From: Caldiserica bacterium UBA4822
GTDB lineage: Bacteria > Caldisericota > Caldisericia > Cryosericales > Cryosericaceae
DNA: 37,978 nucleotides
Assembly: GCA_002402295.1 (NCBI GenBank)
Contig: DHFO01000008.1
Coordinates: 66,130 to 104,107, forward strand
Direction of reading: 5' to 3'
The notes beneath the pieces were generated by a model. The model had not been told where the DNA came from. It did not search any database and saw nothing but the letters and a program-made list of their open reading frames with translations. The translations under genes were made by a program, and so were the position numbers. Of the stretch, positions 1 through 8,562 are shown piece after piece (within the stretch, counting starts at the first letter, position 1; each line of letters begins with the position of its first letter).

Positions 1-167
1 GACCGCAAGTCCGAAATGTCGGGGACGTTCTGGAAGGTGACGACATCACGAACGGCAATAGCCGCCGCCACGAGCGGCAGAATGGAGTTTTTTGCCCCGC
101 TGCAGCGAACCGTTCCGTGCAGGGTGTGCCCACCTTGAACAACAAAGCTCTCATTTGTTTCCACCAT
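1..167 (-). CDS. murA: UDP-N-acetylglucosamine 1-carboxyvinyltransferase, N-terminal part
   Basis: Only the first 55 codons are in the window; the rest lies off the left edge. The translation begins MVETNESFVVQGGHTLHGTV and continues with the SGAKNSILPL motif and an NVPDISDL segment. These are the conserved opening of MurA, which transfers enolpyruvate from PEP to UDP-GlcNAc in the first committed step of peptidoglycan synthesis in the cytoplasm. The lysine of SGAKN is an active-site residue in the family. The ATG is preceded by GGAAAGGAGTAGC, a strong ribosome binding site that overlaps the wecB stop codon, so translation is probably coupled to wecB. The paralogue MurZ cannot be told apart from this fragment. 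Confidence 0.9.
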   Translation of the reverse strand, partial: MVETNESFVVQGGHTLHGTVRCSGAKNSILPLVAAAIAVRDVVTFQNVPDISDLR

Positions 168-168
168 G

Positions 169-1293
169 CTACTCCTTTCCACCTGCCCCGCCGAAAAACT
201 GACTGATGCCGGTTAGAATCTGCTGCGAGGTAGTTCCATTGCCATACGGATTAGCCTGCGCCGAGGGAACGACAGAAAATCCATGACGCGCGAGTTCCTC
301 GAACGATGACAGAATCAACCCCTCGTCCTGGCCAACGAGTTTGACCCAGCCGCTGGCAACTGCCTCGGGACGTTCTGTGACCTCTCGCAGCAGGAACATC
401 GGCTTGTGGAGCGTCACTGCTTCCTCCTGGATACCGCCGGAGTCGCTGAGAATTGCCGAACAATGCTCCAGCAGGTACAGAAAGTCAAAGTAGGGCAACG
501 GGTCGGTGAGGACGACATTGCTGAGACCAGATGCTCTCGTGAAGACGGTCTGCCGGACGACGGGGTTCAAGTGCACAGGAAAAACGAAGGTGAACTCCGG
601 ATGGTTCCTCGAGAGGGTTACCAGCGCGTCGCAGAAGATGCTGATACCCGTGTCCAAGTTCTCGCGCCGATGCGCAGTCATGACAATCAATGGACCCGCT
701 TTCCGGTCGAGCTGCTCCATCACCTGGGGCCGATGCAGATGCGGCAGGGCCAACTGGACCGCGTCGACGATGGAATTGCCAACAACGCTGATGCGACTGT
801 CCTCAATACCGGAGCCCAGCAAATTGCGCCTCGCCTCGTCTGTGGGAGCGAAACACAGGTCAGACAGCTGGTCAGTCAGCACTCGGTTGACCTCCTCCGG
901 GAACGGGCTGTATTTTTCGTGTGAGCGCAGTCCCGCCTCGACGTGCCCCACGGGCAGCTTGCTGTAGACGGCAGCGAGTGCGCCCATGAAGGTGCTTGTC
1001 GTATCACCATGAACCAGGACAAGGTCCGGCTTCAGTTCCTCAAGGGCCTGCGAAATCTGCGTGATCAGGGCGGCGGTCAGATATGGCAGTGTCTGCCGGT
1101 CCTTCATAACCGCCAGGTCCCTCCAGATGTCAAGGCCAAACATCTCGACAACGTCATCGAGCATCTGCATATGTTGACCTGTGAGAAGGACGTGACTGTC
1201 AAACCTCGCATCCGCTTCAAGGGCTTTCACAACCGGCGCCATCTTGATGGCCTCCGGCCTGGTGCCAAAAATGCACAGGATGCCTCGTGCCAT
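169..1293 (-). CDS. wecB: UDP-N-acetylglucosamine 2-epimerase (non-hydrolysing)
   Basis: This 374-residue cytoplasmic enzyme interconverts UDP-GlcNAc and UDP-ManNAc, supplying ManNAc for teichoic-acid linkage units or other surface glycans. It has the family signatures GTRPEAIKMAP (residues 10-20), HGDTTST (95-101), HVEAGLRS (117-124), TAHRREN (206-212) and SDSGGIQEEA (283-292), and the normal length of about 370-385 residues. The open frame extends 71 codons further upstream, but that part overlaps the preceding gene and reads as low-quality sequence. I place the start at ATG 1293, which has GGGAG nearby and lies one base after the stop of the glycosyl-1-phosphate transferase gene. Sitting beside a WecA/TagO-like gene and murA points to a shared UDP-GlcNAc-using envelope operon. 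Confidence 0.93.
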   Translation of the reverse strand: MARGILCIFGTRPEAIKMAPVVKALEADARFDSHVLLTGQHMQMLDDVVEMFGLDIWRDLAVMKDRQTLPYLTAALITQISQALEELKPDLVLVHGDTTSTFMGALAAVYSKLPVGHVEAGLRSHEKYSPFPEEVNRVLTDQLSDLCFAPTDEARRNLLGSGIEDSRISVVGNSIVDAVQLALPHLHRPQVMEQLDRKAGPLIVMTAHRRENLDTGISIFCDALVTLSRNHPEFTFVFPVHLNPVVRQTVFTRASGLSNVVLTDPLPYFDFLYLLEHCSAILSDSGGIQEEAVTLHKPMFLLREVTERPEAVASGWVKLVGQDEGLILSSFEELARHGFSVVPSAQANPYGNGTTSQQILTGISQFFGGAGGKE

Positions 1294-1294
1294 G

Positions 1295-2275
1295 TCAGTG
1301 GGCTCCCACAAGTGCGATGACGAGGCCAATGGAGCACAGCACAAACGTGACAACATAGTACAGTGTCGTAATGCGCCTCTGGCTCCATCCACGGAAGAGG
1401 AGGAGGTAGTGGAAGTGCCCGTTGTCAGCCTCCATCGGCGACTGATGTCTGGCCACGCGCCGGAAGATGCTCGAAGCCGTCTCGGCGATTGGAATACCCA
1501 GAGCAAACACGGAAAGCACGAGCATAATGGTGGTGGGCAGTTTCAGTGTTCCATAGATGGAAAAGCTCGCAATCATGAACCCAAGAAACTCCGACCCTGC
1601 ATCTCCCAGGAAAACCTTGGCAGGATTATAGTTGAACACCAGGAAACCCAGGACGCTTCCCAGGAGTGCGGCAAGGAGTGCGGCAAGGGTGGCCATATCT
1701 TTGAAGATGGCAAAAAAGAACATTGCCAGAAGGATTAGTGAGGCGACACCCGCAGCAAGCCCATCCAGACCGTCGATGAGATTCACAGCATTGGTAATCC
1801 CCACAATCCAGAGGTAGGTCAGCACGATGCCAAACGCTCCCAGCTCGAAGAATCCCCCGTGCAGGAAGTCGGTCAGTGCCGTCACGCGCACTCCGAAGGA
1901 GATGACGACGACGGCCGCAATCGACTGTATCACCAGTTTGAGCACGGCTGGAATGTCGAACATGTCGTCCAGTAGCATGCCGACAAACACGATCGCACCT
2001 CCGATAAGGATGCCCTTGAGCTCCAGGGTCAGGTGACTAAACCAGAGAACCGGGACGACGAAGGCGAGCACGATAGCAATCCCGCCAGTACGCGGGGTCA
2101 CTTTGGCGTTTACCCTGTGCCGCCTGGACTGGCCAGACTCGTTCGGCCCCTCCACGGGTTTGTCAGTGATGCCCCAGCGCAGGCCCAGCTTTGTGACGAG
2201 GGGCGTCGCAATCAGGCTCAATCCCAGAGCAACGATGAAGGACAGTACCTGTGCCTGTGTCAGAATGATGCGCAT
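1295..2275 (-). CDS. Undecaprenyl-phosphate GlcNAc-1-phosphate transferase (WecA/TagO/MraY family)
   Basis: This 326-residue polytopic membrane protein belongs to the polyprenyl-phosphate hexosamine-1-phosphate transferases. It joins a sugar-1-phosphate from a UDP-sugar to undecaprenyl phosphate at the inner face of the membrane. Visible motifs are DDMFD (103-107), NAVNLIDGLDGLA (162-174) and GDAGS (224-228), which carry the Mg-binding and catalytic aspartates. A GHFHY segment (286-290) sits where WecA/TagO proteins usually have an HxHH-type motif. About ten hydrophobic segments are apparent. The wecB neighbour favours a WecA/TagO role with UDP-GlcNAc as substrate over MraY, but a different sugar is possible, so I give no symbol. 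It begins 3 nt after the upp stop. Confidence 0.85.
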   Translation of the reverse strand: MRIILTQAQVLSFIVALGLSLIATPLVTKLGLRWGITDKPVEGPNESGQSRRHRVNAKVTPRTGGIAIVLAFVVPVLWFSHLTLELKGILIGGAIVFVGMLLDDMFDIPAVLKLVIQSIAAVVVISFGVRVTALTDFLHGGFFELGAFGIVLTYLWIVGITNAVNLIDGLDGLAAGVASLILLAMFFFAIFKDMATLAALLAALLGSVLGFLVFNYNPAKVFLGDAGSEFLGFMIASFSIYGTLKLPTTIMLVLSVFALGIPIAETASSIFRRVARHQSPMEADNGHFHYLLLFRGWSQRRITTLYYVVTFVLCSIGLVIALVGAH

Positions 2276-2278
2276 GAC

Positions 2279-2911
2279 CTATTTTGTCCCGTAGATCCTG
2301 TCGCCTGCATCACCAAGGCCGGGCAGGATATATCCGTTCTCGTTGAGCTGGCGGTCGATCTCCATGGTGACAACCTTGACGTCAGGGTGATCACGGGCAA
2401 GGACCGCTATCCCTTCCGGTGCCGCGATGATGCAACAGAAGGAAATGCTGCGCGGCTGGCGCTCCTTGACCAGTGATATAGCCAGAGATGCGCTACCACC
2501 CGTCGCAAGCATTGGATCAACGACGAAGACATCCGATTCATGCGTACTGTCCGGCAGTTTGCAATAGTACTGGACCGGTTGCAGGGTGCTCTCATCGCGG
2601 AAGAGACCGATGTGACCGACCTTAGCGTGCGGAATCATGTCCAACATACCCTGTGCCATGACAAGGCCTGCACGAAGAATAGGAACGATGGTCACTTCGT
2701 TTTCCAGCTCCTGTCCACCGTATGGCTCCAGTGGCGTCTCAATACGACATTCTCTCGTGTGCATGCCGCGGCAGACCTCGTAGGTCATAAGCCCTGCAAG
2801 TTCTTCGGCCAGCTCGCGAAAGTCCTTGTGCGTCGTGTTCCGATTGCGCAACAGGGTCAGTTTGTGCCGAATGAGCGGATGATTTAGAACCTGGACGTTA
2901 CGATACTCCAT
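2279..2911 (-). CDS. upp: Uracil phosphoribosyltransferase
   Basis: This 210-residue cytosolic salvage enzyme makes UMP from uracil and PRPP. It is full length for the family (about 208-210). The PRPP-binding loop reads VDPMLATGGS (131-140). The uracil-binding C-terminal segment GYILPGLGDAGDR (193-205) is typical, and VPILRAGLVM precedes it. The ribosome binding site AGGAGAAGACAAC overlaps the stop of glyA, so upp is translated directly after glyA. A glyA-upp pair is common in Firmicutes-like genomes, often followed by wecB as here. Nothing unusual is seen. Confidence 0.95.
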   Translation of the reverse strand: MEYRNVQVLNHPLIRHKLTLLRNRNTTHKDFRELAEELAGLMTYEVCRGMHTRECRIETPLEPYGGQELENEVTIVPILRAGLVMAQGMLDMIPHAKVGHIGLFRDESTLQPVQYYCKLPDSTHESDVFVVDPMLATGGSASLAISLVKERQPRSISFCCIIAAPEGIAVLARDHPDVKVVTMEIDRQLNENGYILPGLGDAGDRIYGTK

Positions 2912-2922
2912 GTTGTCTTCTC

Positions 2923-4170
2923 CTAGTACGCGAGACCAACATAGATTGGGAACCTCGCAGTAAGCGCAGAGACCTGGCTGCGGAGCTTGGCCAGTCTAGC
3001 CTCATCGGTGCGGTTCATGATTGCCTCGTCGATAAGAGCCGCCGTCTCCTGCATCTCCGCTTCCCGCATGCCCCGTGTGGTCACCGCAGGCGTTCCCACT
3101 CGAATGCCACTCGCCTTGGATGGAGGCAGGGAATCGAATGGAATGGCGTTCTTGTTGACTGTGATGCCAACGGATTCAAGTAGTGTTTGGACGTCCCGTC
3201 CCGTCACGCCCTTGGACGTCAGGTCAACCAGCATGAGGTGGTTATCGGTTCCCCCGGATACTATGCGGTAACCCCGTTCTGCCAGAGCCTCTGCCAGCAC
3301 CCTCGCATTCTCCAGCACTTGCCGCTGGTAAACGATGAACTCGGGTGAAGCCGCCTCCTTGAATGCTACTGCCTTAGCAGCAATGACGTGTTCCAGCGGA
3401 CCGCCCTGGCTTCCGGGGAACACAGCACTGTTTAGCTGTTTGGCAAACTGTTCCCTGAACAGGATCACGCCCCCGCGTGGCCCGCGGAGCGTCTTGTGAG
3501 TCGTGGTCGTAACGAAATCAGCATACGGAACGGGTGACGGAATGAGGCGTGCAGCAACCAGCCCAGCGATGTGCGCCATGTCGACCATGAGCACTGCCCC
3601 TACAGCATCAGCGATCTCACGGAAGGCGGCATAGTCGATGAGCCTGGGATACGCGCTTGCTCCAGCGAGAATGAGCTTGGGATGCTCTGCCAGGGCAAGG
3701 GTTCTGACCTGGTCATAGTCGATGGTCTCCGTATCTCGGCGCACCCCGTAGGAAACGATGCGATACAGTTTCCCGGTCAATGAGACCGGACTCCCATGGC
3801 TGAGATGTCCGCCGTCAGCAAGCGACATGCTCAATATGGTGTCACCGGGCTGAAGGGTGGCAGCATACACCTCGAGGTTTGCCTGCGTTCCGGAGTGCGG
3901 CTGCACGTTTGCCCCCTCTGCCCCGAACAATGCTCTGGCTCGTTCGATCGCCAGCGTTTCCACCATGTCGACGTACTCGCAGCCGCCATAGTATCGCTTT
4001 CCGGGGTATCCTTCGGCATACTTGTTGGTAAGAACCGAACCCTGAGCCGCGAGCACCTCGGGCGAAACAAAGTTCTCGGATGCAATCAGTTCTATGTTGT
4101 TCTGCTCACGGCGTAGTTCCCGGTTGAGGATGTCTGCTACTTCGGGATCCACCCTATCTAGACTGGTCAT
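2923..4170 (-). CDS. glyA: Serine hydroxymethyltransferase
   Basis: This 415-residue PLP enzyme converts serine and tetrahydrofolate to glycine and 5,10-methylene-THF, the main one-carbon source for thymidylate and purine synthesis. Family motifs are ELIASENF near the N-terminus, ANVQPHSGTQAN (87-98), DMAH (197-200) and TTTTHKTLRGPRGG, in which K226 is the PLP-binding lysine. The frame also allows a GTG start 12 nt upstream. I prefer ATG 4170, because GGAGGT lies 4 nt before it and would fall inside the coding region if the GTG were used. It is the first gene of the glyA-upp-wecA-like-wecB-murA operon. Confidence 0.96.
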   Translation of the reverse strand: MTSLDRVDPEVADILNRELRREQNNIELIASENFVSPEVLAAQGSVLTNKYAEGYPGKRYYGGCEYVDMVETLAIERARALFGAEGANVQPHSGTQANLEVYAATLQPGDTILSMSLADGGHLSHGSPVSLTGKLYRIVSYGVRRDTETIDYDQVRTLALAEHPKLILAGASAYPRLIDYAAFREIADAVGAVLMVDMAHIAGLVAARLIPSPVPYADFVTTTTHKTLRGPRGGVILFREQFAKQLNSAVFPGSQGGPLEHVIAAKAVAFKEAASPEFIVYQRQVLENARVLAEALAERGYRIVSGGTDNHLMLVDLTSKGVTGRDVQTLLESVGITVNKNAIPFDSLPPSKASGIRVGTPAVTTRGMREAEMQETAALIDEAIMNRTDEARLAKLRSQVSALTARFPIYVGLAY

Positions 4171-4210
4171 GATGACCTCCACTCACTCGTATCGCCAACT
4201 GCCAAGCAGT

Positions 4211-4219
4211 ATTCTACCA
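4211..4219 (-). promoter_or_regulatory. Possible extended -10 promoter for glyA
   Basis: In the 67-nt gap between the YnbB-like gene and glyA, the minus strand reads TGGTAGAAT. This is a TG-extended -10 element (TGnTAGAAT) placed about 40 nt before the glyA start. No convincing -35 hexamer is seen at normal spacing. A small inverted repeat, ACTGC-TTG-GCAGT, lies just downstream, in the probable leader. No known riboswitch core is recognised in this short leader. Confidence 0.35.
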
Positions 4220-4237
4220 CAATTGGTTTCCACAGGC

Positions 4238-5488
4238 TTACCCTGAGACGTCCTGGCAGGCAACGATGGCCCGTGCGACCGCGCCGACGACCTGCCAAGC
4301 GTTCAGCCCACCTTGAAGATACCCCACGAACGGCTTGCAAAACGGTCCATCGAAACTAAGCTCCACGGTCGACCCCTGGACCAGTGTTCCACCCGCCATC
4401 AGGATGTCTGTGTCGTACCCCTGCATCGGCGCAGGTTCCGGCACTGCATCGGCGTCAAGAACCGAACTTTCCTGCACAGCCCTGGCAAACGCCATGAACC
4501 GGCCCTCAGACCTGCACTCTACACGGAGAACAATGTCACCGCGCTGCTCGTCGGCATGGGGGTCCACGGCAAAGCCCTGTTCCTCCAGCAGGGCACTGGC
4601 AAGCAGGTTTCCAATGAGCACTTGCTCAAGCACAAGGGGAGCAAAGAGCAGGCCTCGAAGAAATGTTTCGGCAAACCCGAGGTTCGGCCCGATTTCCGCA
4701 CCAACCCCCGGACTCGAGTAGCGAGTTGCCGCAAGCGAAACTGCTTCATGCGTTCCCACCACGTAACCGCCGGTCGATGCGATGCCCGCGCCGACATTCT
4801 TCATAAAGGATGACGCAAGCAGGTCGGCACCGTCCATGGTGGGCTCCCTCGTTTCTAGCAGGTCGCCATAGCAATTGTCCACGACCACCATGCACTCGGG
4901 CGCGATGCTCCTCACACTTGCTATCATGCGCTTGATATCGGCTTCTCCGATGGACCTGACGCGTTTGTATCCTCTGCTTCGCTGGATAAGAACAACACGT
5001 GGCTTTGCGCGGCCAAAGGCCCCTGTGAGGGTATCCTGCCAGCGGTCCTCCGGGTTGGACGTCAGGTCGCATTCAGCGTAGCGAATACCAAACTCGGCGA
5101 GGGACCCTGACGACGGACGGATACCAATGATCTCCTCCATAGTGTCATAGGGGGCACCTGTAACACAACACAACAGGTCTCCAGGCCGCAGAAGACCAAA
5201 CAGAGCAATGGCGAGGGCATGCGTGCCGGAAATGATCTGAGGTCGAACAAGCGCTGCTTCTGCGCCGTATAGCAGCGCGAAAACCATTTCGGTCTTGTCC
5301 CTGAGTGTATCCCCGATTCCATAGCCGGACGCCGGTCGCAGGTCCGACGTCGAAAGATGGACCTCGTGAAAAGCGTCAAGTATGCGACTGAAGTTAACGC
5401 GCTGTGTGCGGCGTATTCCGGCAATTGCAGGAGCGTGAAGCTGCTCCAGCTCGCCTGCCCGCTCCAGGAGCCGCTGCACCGTCAACAT
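4238..5488 (-). CDS. PLP-dependent cystathionine-lyase-like protein (YnbB / 'methionine gamma-lyase family')
   Basis: This 416-residue protein belongs to the fold-type I PLP family that includes B. subtilis YnbB, often annotated as methionine gamma-lyase family or 'aluminium resistance protein'; its true substrate is not established. Visible signatures are ISGTHALA (86-93), GAPYDTMEEIIGI (111-123), IQRSRGY (168-174), VDNCYG (203-208) and GADLLASSFMKNVGAGIASTGGY. In the last motif K230 is the probable PLP lysine. It overlaps the miaA stop by 7 nt, so it is translationally coupled to miaA. In B. subtilis ynbB is also near miaA and hflX, which supports the family call. Confidence 0.85.
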   Translation of the reverse strand: MLTVQRLLERAGELEQLHAPAIAGIRRTQRVNFSRILDAFHEVHLSTSDLRPASGYGIGDTLRDKTEMVFALLYGAEAALVRPQIISGTHALAIALFGLLRPGDLLCCVTGAPYDTMEEIIGIRPSSGSLAEFGIRYAECDLTSNPEDRWQDTLTGAFGRAKPRVVLIQRSRGYKRVRSIGEADIKRMIASVRSIAPECMVVVDNCYGDLLETREPTMDGADLLASSFMKNVGAGIASTGGYVVGTHEAVSLAATRYSSPGVGAEIGPNLGFAETFLRGLLFAPLVLEQVLIGNLLASALLEEQGFAVDPHADEQRGDIVLRVECRSEGRFMAFARAVQESSVLDADAVPEPAPMQGYDTDILMAGGTLVQGSTVELSFDGPFCKPFVGYLQGGLNAWQVVGAVARAIVACQDVSG

Positions 5489-6432
5489 GTGACCTGTTCC
5501 TCTCTCGCGGTGGTGATCAGGCAGGCAGCCTGTCGCACCACGTCGGCTTCAGCCATATGGGACACATCGATCCAGTGAACGTCCTCCTCCCTGCGGAACC
5601 ACGTCTCCTGCCGCTTTGCATAGTTGCGTGTGCGCTGTTTCCAAAGGGCAACGGCTTCCTCCTGTGAAGTCTTGCCCTGGAGCCAGGACGCAATTTCCTT
5701 GTAGCCAATGCCCTGCATGGCAGTGTCTTCTGATGTTACTCCTGATGCGAGCAGACTCCGAACCTCTGCTTCCATGCCCGCAGCCATCATGGCGTCCACT
5801 CGTTGTTCCAGCCGTACGTACAGTTGGCTCCTGTCCATGCATAGTCCGATACGCAGGACTCGCCACGGCACCGGGTGCCGCCGGTGCTTGACCTCGCTGG
5901 GGAGCGACTGTGTTTCCTCCGCTATCTCGAGTGCTCGACACAGCCGCCTGCTGTCGCCAGGTGCAATCGCTCGCTCTGCCAGCGGGTCCACCGTAGCCAG
6001 CCGCATCCGAAGTTCGTCTTCGGAAAGTGACCGCAGTCTCTGCCGCGTGCCATTATCCGGCTTCCCTGCTAGGAACTCGTATCCATCGAGGAGAGCTCGC
6101 AGGTAGAGCCCTGTCCCTCCGGCAACGATAGGAAGGCGTCCCCTCGCCAGCGCAATCTCAATCGCAGCAGTCGCCAAGCGCTGGTATTCTGCCACAGAAA
6201 AGTGGTGTTGGGGCGGGACCACATCAATGAGTTCGTGGAAAATCCCGCGGCGCTGGCACGCGCCGAGTTTCGCCGTCCCAACGTTCATGCGCTGGTACAC
6301 CTGCATCGAGTCGGCCGAAATAACCGTTCCTCCGAACTCTGCGGCCAGAGCGACCGCTACAGCTGACTTTCCCGTTCCCGTTGGGCCGATAATCGCCACA
6401 ACCAGACTGGTATTAATCGATGCAAACGCCAT
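5482..6432 (-). CDS. miaA: tRNA dimethylallyltransferase
   Basis: This 316-residue enzyme transfers the dimethylallyl group of DMAPP to N6 of A37 in tRNAs reading U-starting codons. It has the P-loop GPTGTGKS (16-23), SADSMQVYQRMNVGTAK (from 39), an HHFSVAEYQ segment and VAGGTGLYLRALLDGY, all typical, with a WFRRE tract near the C-terminus. The open frame continues 30 codons upstream, but those overlap miaB and are not MiaA-like. ATG 6432 has AAGGA 6 nt before it and is the chosen start, which leaves a 20-nt overlap with miaB. MiaB, encoded just upstream, acts on the MiaA product, so the pair covers two consecutive steps toward ms2i6A37. Confidence 0.95.
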   Translation of the reverse strand: MAFASINTSLVVAIIGPTGTGKSAVAVALAAEFGGTVISADSMQVYQRMNVGTAKLGACQRRGIFHELIDVVPPQHHFSVAEYQRLATAAIEIALARGRLPIVAGGTGLYLRALLDGYEFLAGKPDNGTRQRLRSLSEDELRMRLATVDPLAERAIAPGDSRRLCRALEIAEETQSLPSEVKHRRHPVPWRVLRIGLCMDRSQLYVRLEQRVDAMMAAGMEAEVRSLLASGVTSEDTAMQGIGYKEIASWLQGKTSQEEAVALWKQRTRNYAKRQETWFRREEDVHWIDVSHMAEADVVRQAACLITTAREEQVTC

Positions 6433-7672
6433 AGAGTCCTTCCCGTGAACCATGGTCGACGGTGACCCGAACGAACGAACCGGGACGCAGGGACATGCCG
6501 GTTTGGTTATCGAACCAGACATTCCGTCCGTCCCTCGACTTGCCGAACGTCATCCCTAGGGCGGCAGCCTTCACGACAAGGACATCTACGGAACGGCCAG
6601 CCATTCCGGCGTTGCTCCGGAGACTCAGGTCCTGGACGACTCGAAGGAGAGCGGAGTGGCGCTCATCGATGGTCTTTCGCGGGACCTTGTCCCGCATGGT
6701 TGACGACGGGGTGCCAGGGCGGTCCGAGTACTTGGCGAGGAACACCTCATCAAACTGATAGCGGTGCACAGCTGCAACGGTGGCCTCGAAGTCTTCGTCC
6801 GTCTCACCGGGGAAACCGACAATGATGTCTGTGGTCAGTCTCCAGCCCTGACCGCTTCGAACGGCTCTTGCAAGTGCATCATAGTCAGCCATGGAATACC
6901 TTCTGTTCATACGCCTCAGGATGCTGTCACTGCCCGACTGGAGCGGAAGATGCACGTGTCGCTCAGCGTGGTTGAGCTGCATAAAGCACTCAACCTCAGT
7001 ACGCCGAAAGTACGCTGGATGTGGACTGAGAAACCAGAACCAAAAATCGCCGTTGAGACGGTCAATTACTGACAGCAGATCGATAAGCCCGCCCCCGTTC
7101 CAGTGGTATCGGTTGATGTTCTGGCCCAGCAAGAGCAGCTCTCGGAACCCGTGTTGAATGCTCTCTTCAGCCTCCCGCAGTATGACTCCTGCGTCCACTA
7201 CGGTCTCACGGCCGCGGGCCCTCGGGACGATGCAGTAGGTGCACTCGCTTTCGCAGCCACGCACGACCTCGATGTCTGCTGTAGGAAACAGGGAGCGCGG
7301 GGCCGCGAGGTCGGATTGTACGCAAGCGGCAACCGACTGCACCCTCGCCAGTACTTCTTCAACTCCTGCGGTTCCGGGTATGATATTCAGCTCGCGGCCA
7401 GCAATGCGCTTCGCCCTCTCCTGGTCAAGTGTGGCGCTACATCCCATGAAGATGATTCGGCTGGCATCCACAGCCCTGGCTGCCTCTCCGAGGAAGCTGA
7501 ACGCCTTCTCCTCTGCCTTCTCTCGGACAGCACAGGTGTTGATGACAACAAGAGAGGCCTGGTCGAGTACCGTGGATTGCTCGAGCCCCGCACGCTCCAG
7601 CATGTCGGCCACGGAGGCGCTGTACAGTTCGTTGAACTGGCACCCGAACGTCTTTACAACAAAGGTTGGCAT
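6413..7672 (-). CDS. miaB: tRNA-2-methylthio-N6-dimethylallyladenosine synthase (MiaB)
   Basis: This 419-residue radical-SAM methylthiotransferase converts i6A37 to ms2i6A37 using two 4Fe-4S clusters. The N-terminal cluster cysteines are C11 (GCQFN), C47 (NTCAV) and C78 (GCSAT). The radical-SAM triad CxxxCxxC is C140, C144 and C147, followed by IVPRARGRE. A TTDIIVGFPGE segment and a C-terminal TRAM-like domain follow. Some positions differ from the usual consensus (GCQFNELYS for GCQMNxxDS; GCSAT for GCMAQ), so the protein is somewhat divergent, though all six cysteines are kept. The frame runs 11 codons further upstream. ATG 7672 is preferred because the protein then begins MPTFVVKTFGCQ; it lies 2 nt after the ymdB stop. 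Its ribosome binding site is weak (AGGA about 12 nt away), suggesting coupling to ymdB. Confidence 0.9.
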   Translation of the reverse strand: MPTFVVKTFGCQFNELYSASVADMLERAGLEQSTVLDQASLVVINTCAVREKAEEKAFSFLGEAARAVDASRIIFMGCSATLDQERAKRIAGRELNIIPGTAGVEEVLARVQSVAACVQSDLAAPRSLFPTADIEVVRGCESECTYCIVPRARGRETVVDAGVILREAEESIQHGFRELLLLGQNINRYHWNGGGLIDLLSVIDRLNGDFWFWFLSPHPAYFRRTEVECFMQLNHAERHVHLPLQSGSDSILRRMNRRYSMADYDALARAVRSGQGWRLTTDIIVGFPGETDEDFEATVAAVHRYQFDEVFLAKYSDRPGTPSSTMRDKVPRKTIDERHSALLRVVQDLSLRSNAGMAGRSVDVLVVKAAALGMTFGKSRDGRNVWFDNQTGMSLRPGSFVRVTVDHGSREGLYGVCID

Positions 7673-7674
7673 AT

Positions 7675-8454
7675 TCAGGCGTTCCTGATGAGAGGCGTGA
7701 TGCAACGACTTCGGCCGGTTTCCGTGTCGACGTCAACGACGACCGCCATAAGTACTGCATCGCCCGTCGCAACCTTCGGATGCTGTGTAACACCGGTCCT
7801 GAAGTGCTCCAGCATGACTGTCGGATCGAGTCCGATAATCGAAGTCCCGACGCCAGTCATCCCGACATCAGTGATGAAGGCTGTCCCCCGCGGGGTGACG
7901 CGTGCGTCAGCGGTCGGCACATGGGTGTGGGTACCAATGACAGCTGACAGACGCCCGTCTGTCAAGTACAGCATGGCTGCCTTCTCTGCCGTTGCCTCCG
8001 CATGAAAGTCCAGGACCCGGACCACTGCTCCTGCAATGTCCTGGTACCCCAGCAGCTCCTCGAGGTAGTGGAACGGGCTGTCGACCCCATTCATGCAGTA
8101 CTGACCTATTGCATTGATGACTGCCACGGAACCATCAGGTGTATCGAACACTCCAAACCCGTGTGAGCGCACTGCAGGGCTGATGTTCCCGGGGCACAAG
8201 ACGTTGGCGTGCAGGGCCATGAGGTCGAGCGAGTCTTTCTTGCCCAACGTATGGTTGCCTCCCGTGAAGACGTCCACGCCAGCTGCAGCGAGTTCCTCAT
8301 ACGCAGGCCGCGTCATCGCCGTTCCATGGGTAGCGTTCTCTCCGTTCGCTATCACAAGGGCGGGCACGAACTCCTGCCTAATGCGTGGCAGCAACTTCTT
8401 GACGGCGTCTCGCCCGGGACGCCCGAAAACGTCACCGACAAACACAATGTTCAT
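7675..8454 (-). CDS. ymdB: YmdB-family metallophosphoesterase (2',3'-cyclic-nucleotide phosphodiesterase type)
   Basis: This 259-residue cytoplasmic protein is of the family in which B. subtilis YmdB hydrolyses 2',3'-cAMP and affects mRNA levels and biofilm choice. Metal-binding motifs are GDVFGRPGR with D8, NGENA with E39 and N40, GGNHTLGKKD (65-74), DFHAEAT with H151 and GTHTHVPTAD (from 174). Two starts are possible: ATG 8454, which gives the usual MNIVFVGDVFG beginning, or GTG 8469. Neither has a clear Shine-Dalgarno sequence. In many Firmicutes ymdB follows rny; here it sits next to miaB, and rny is more than 20 kb away. A strong terminator lies between it and rplY, so its own promoter, not obvious to me, or read-through must supply transcription. 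Confidence 0.88.
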   Translation of the reverse strand: MNIVFVGDVFGRPGRDAVKKLLPRIRQEFVPALVIANGENATHGTAMTRPAYEELAAAGVDVFTGGNHTLGKKDSLDLMALHANVLCPGNISPAVRSHGFGVFDTPDGSVAVINAIGQYCMNGVDSPFHYLEELLGYQDIAGAVVRVLDFHAEATAEKAAMLYLTDGRLSAVIGTHTHVPTADARVTPRGTAFITDVGMTGVGTSIIGLDPTVMLEHFRTGVTQHPKVATGDAVLMAVVVDVDTETGRSRCITPLIRNA

Positions 8455-8493
8455 GACAGCAGCCGTCACTCATGTGGAGCATGTCAGTGCAGC

Positions 8494-8521
8494 AAAAGCG
8501 CTGGCCCCGAGGGACCAGCGC
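8494..8521 (-). terminator. Rho-independent terminator after rplY
   Basis: On the minus strand GCGCTGGTCC and GGGCCAGCGC can pair into a GC-rich stem of about ten pairs with a tetraloop, followed at once by TTTTGC. It lies about 40 nt past the rplY stop and before ymdB, so it should end most transcripts of the rplY unit. The T-run is short (four), so partial read-through into ymdB-miaB-miaA is plausible. Confidence 0.75.
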
Positions 8522-8562
8522 ACGTCATGCAAACAACGCGGCTCAAGCAACGCGGCGTCGAC

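Noticed and set aside
1294..1506. N-terminal extensions of wecB, and likewise of prs, tdh, queA and uvrC, in their longest frames
   Set aside because: The extra residues overlap the preceding genes, are not family-like, and internal starts are better placed (most with good ribosome binding sites).
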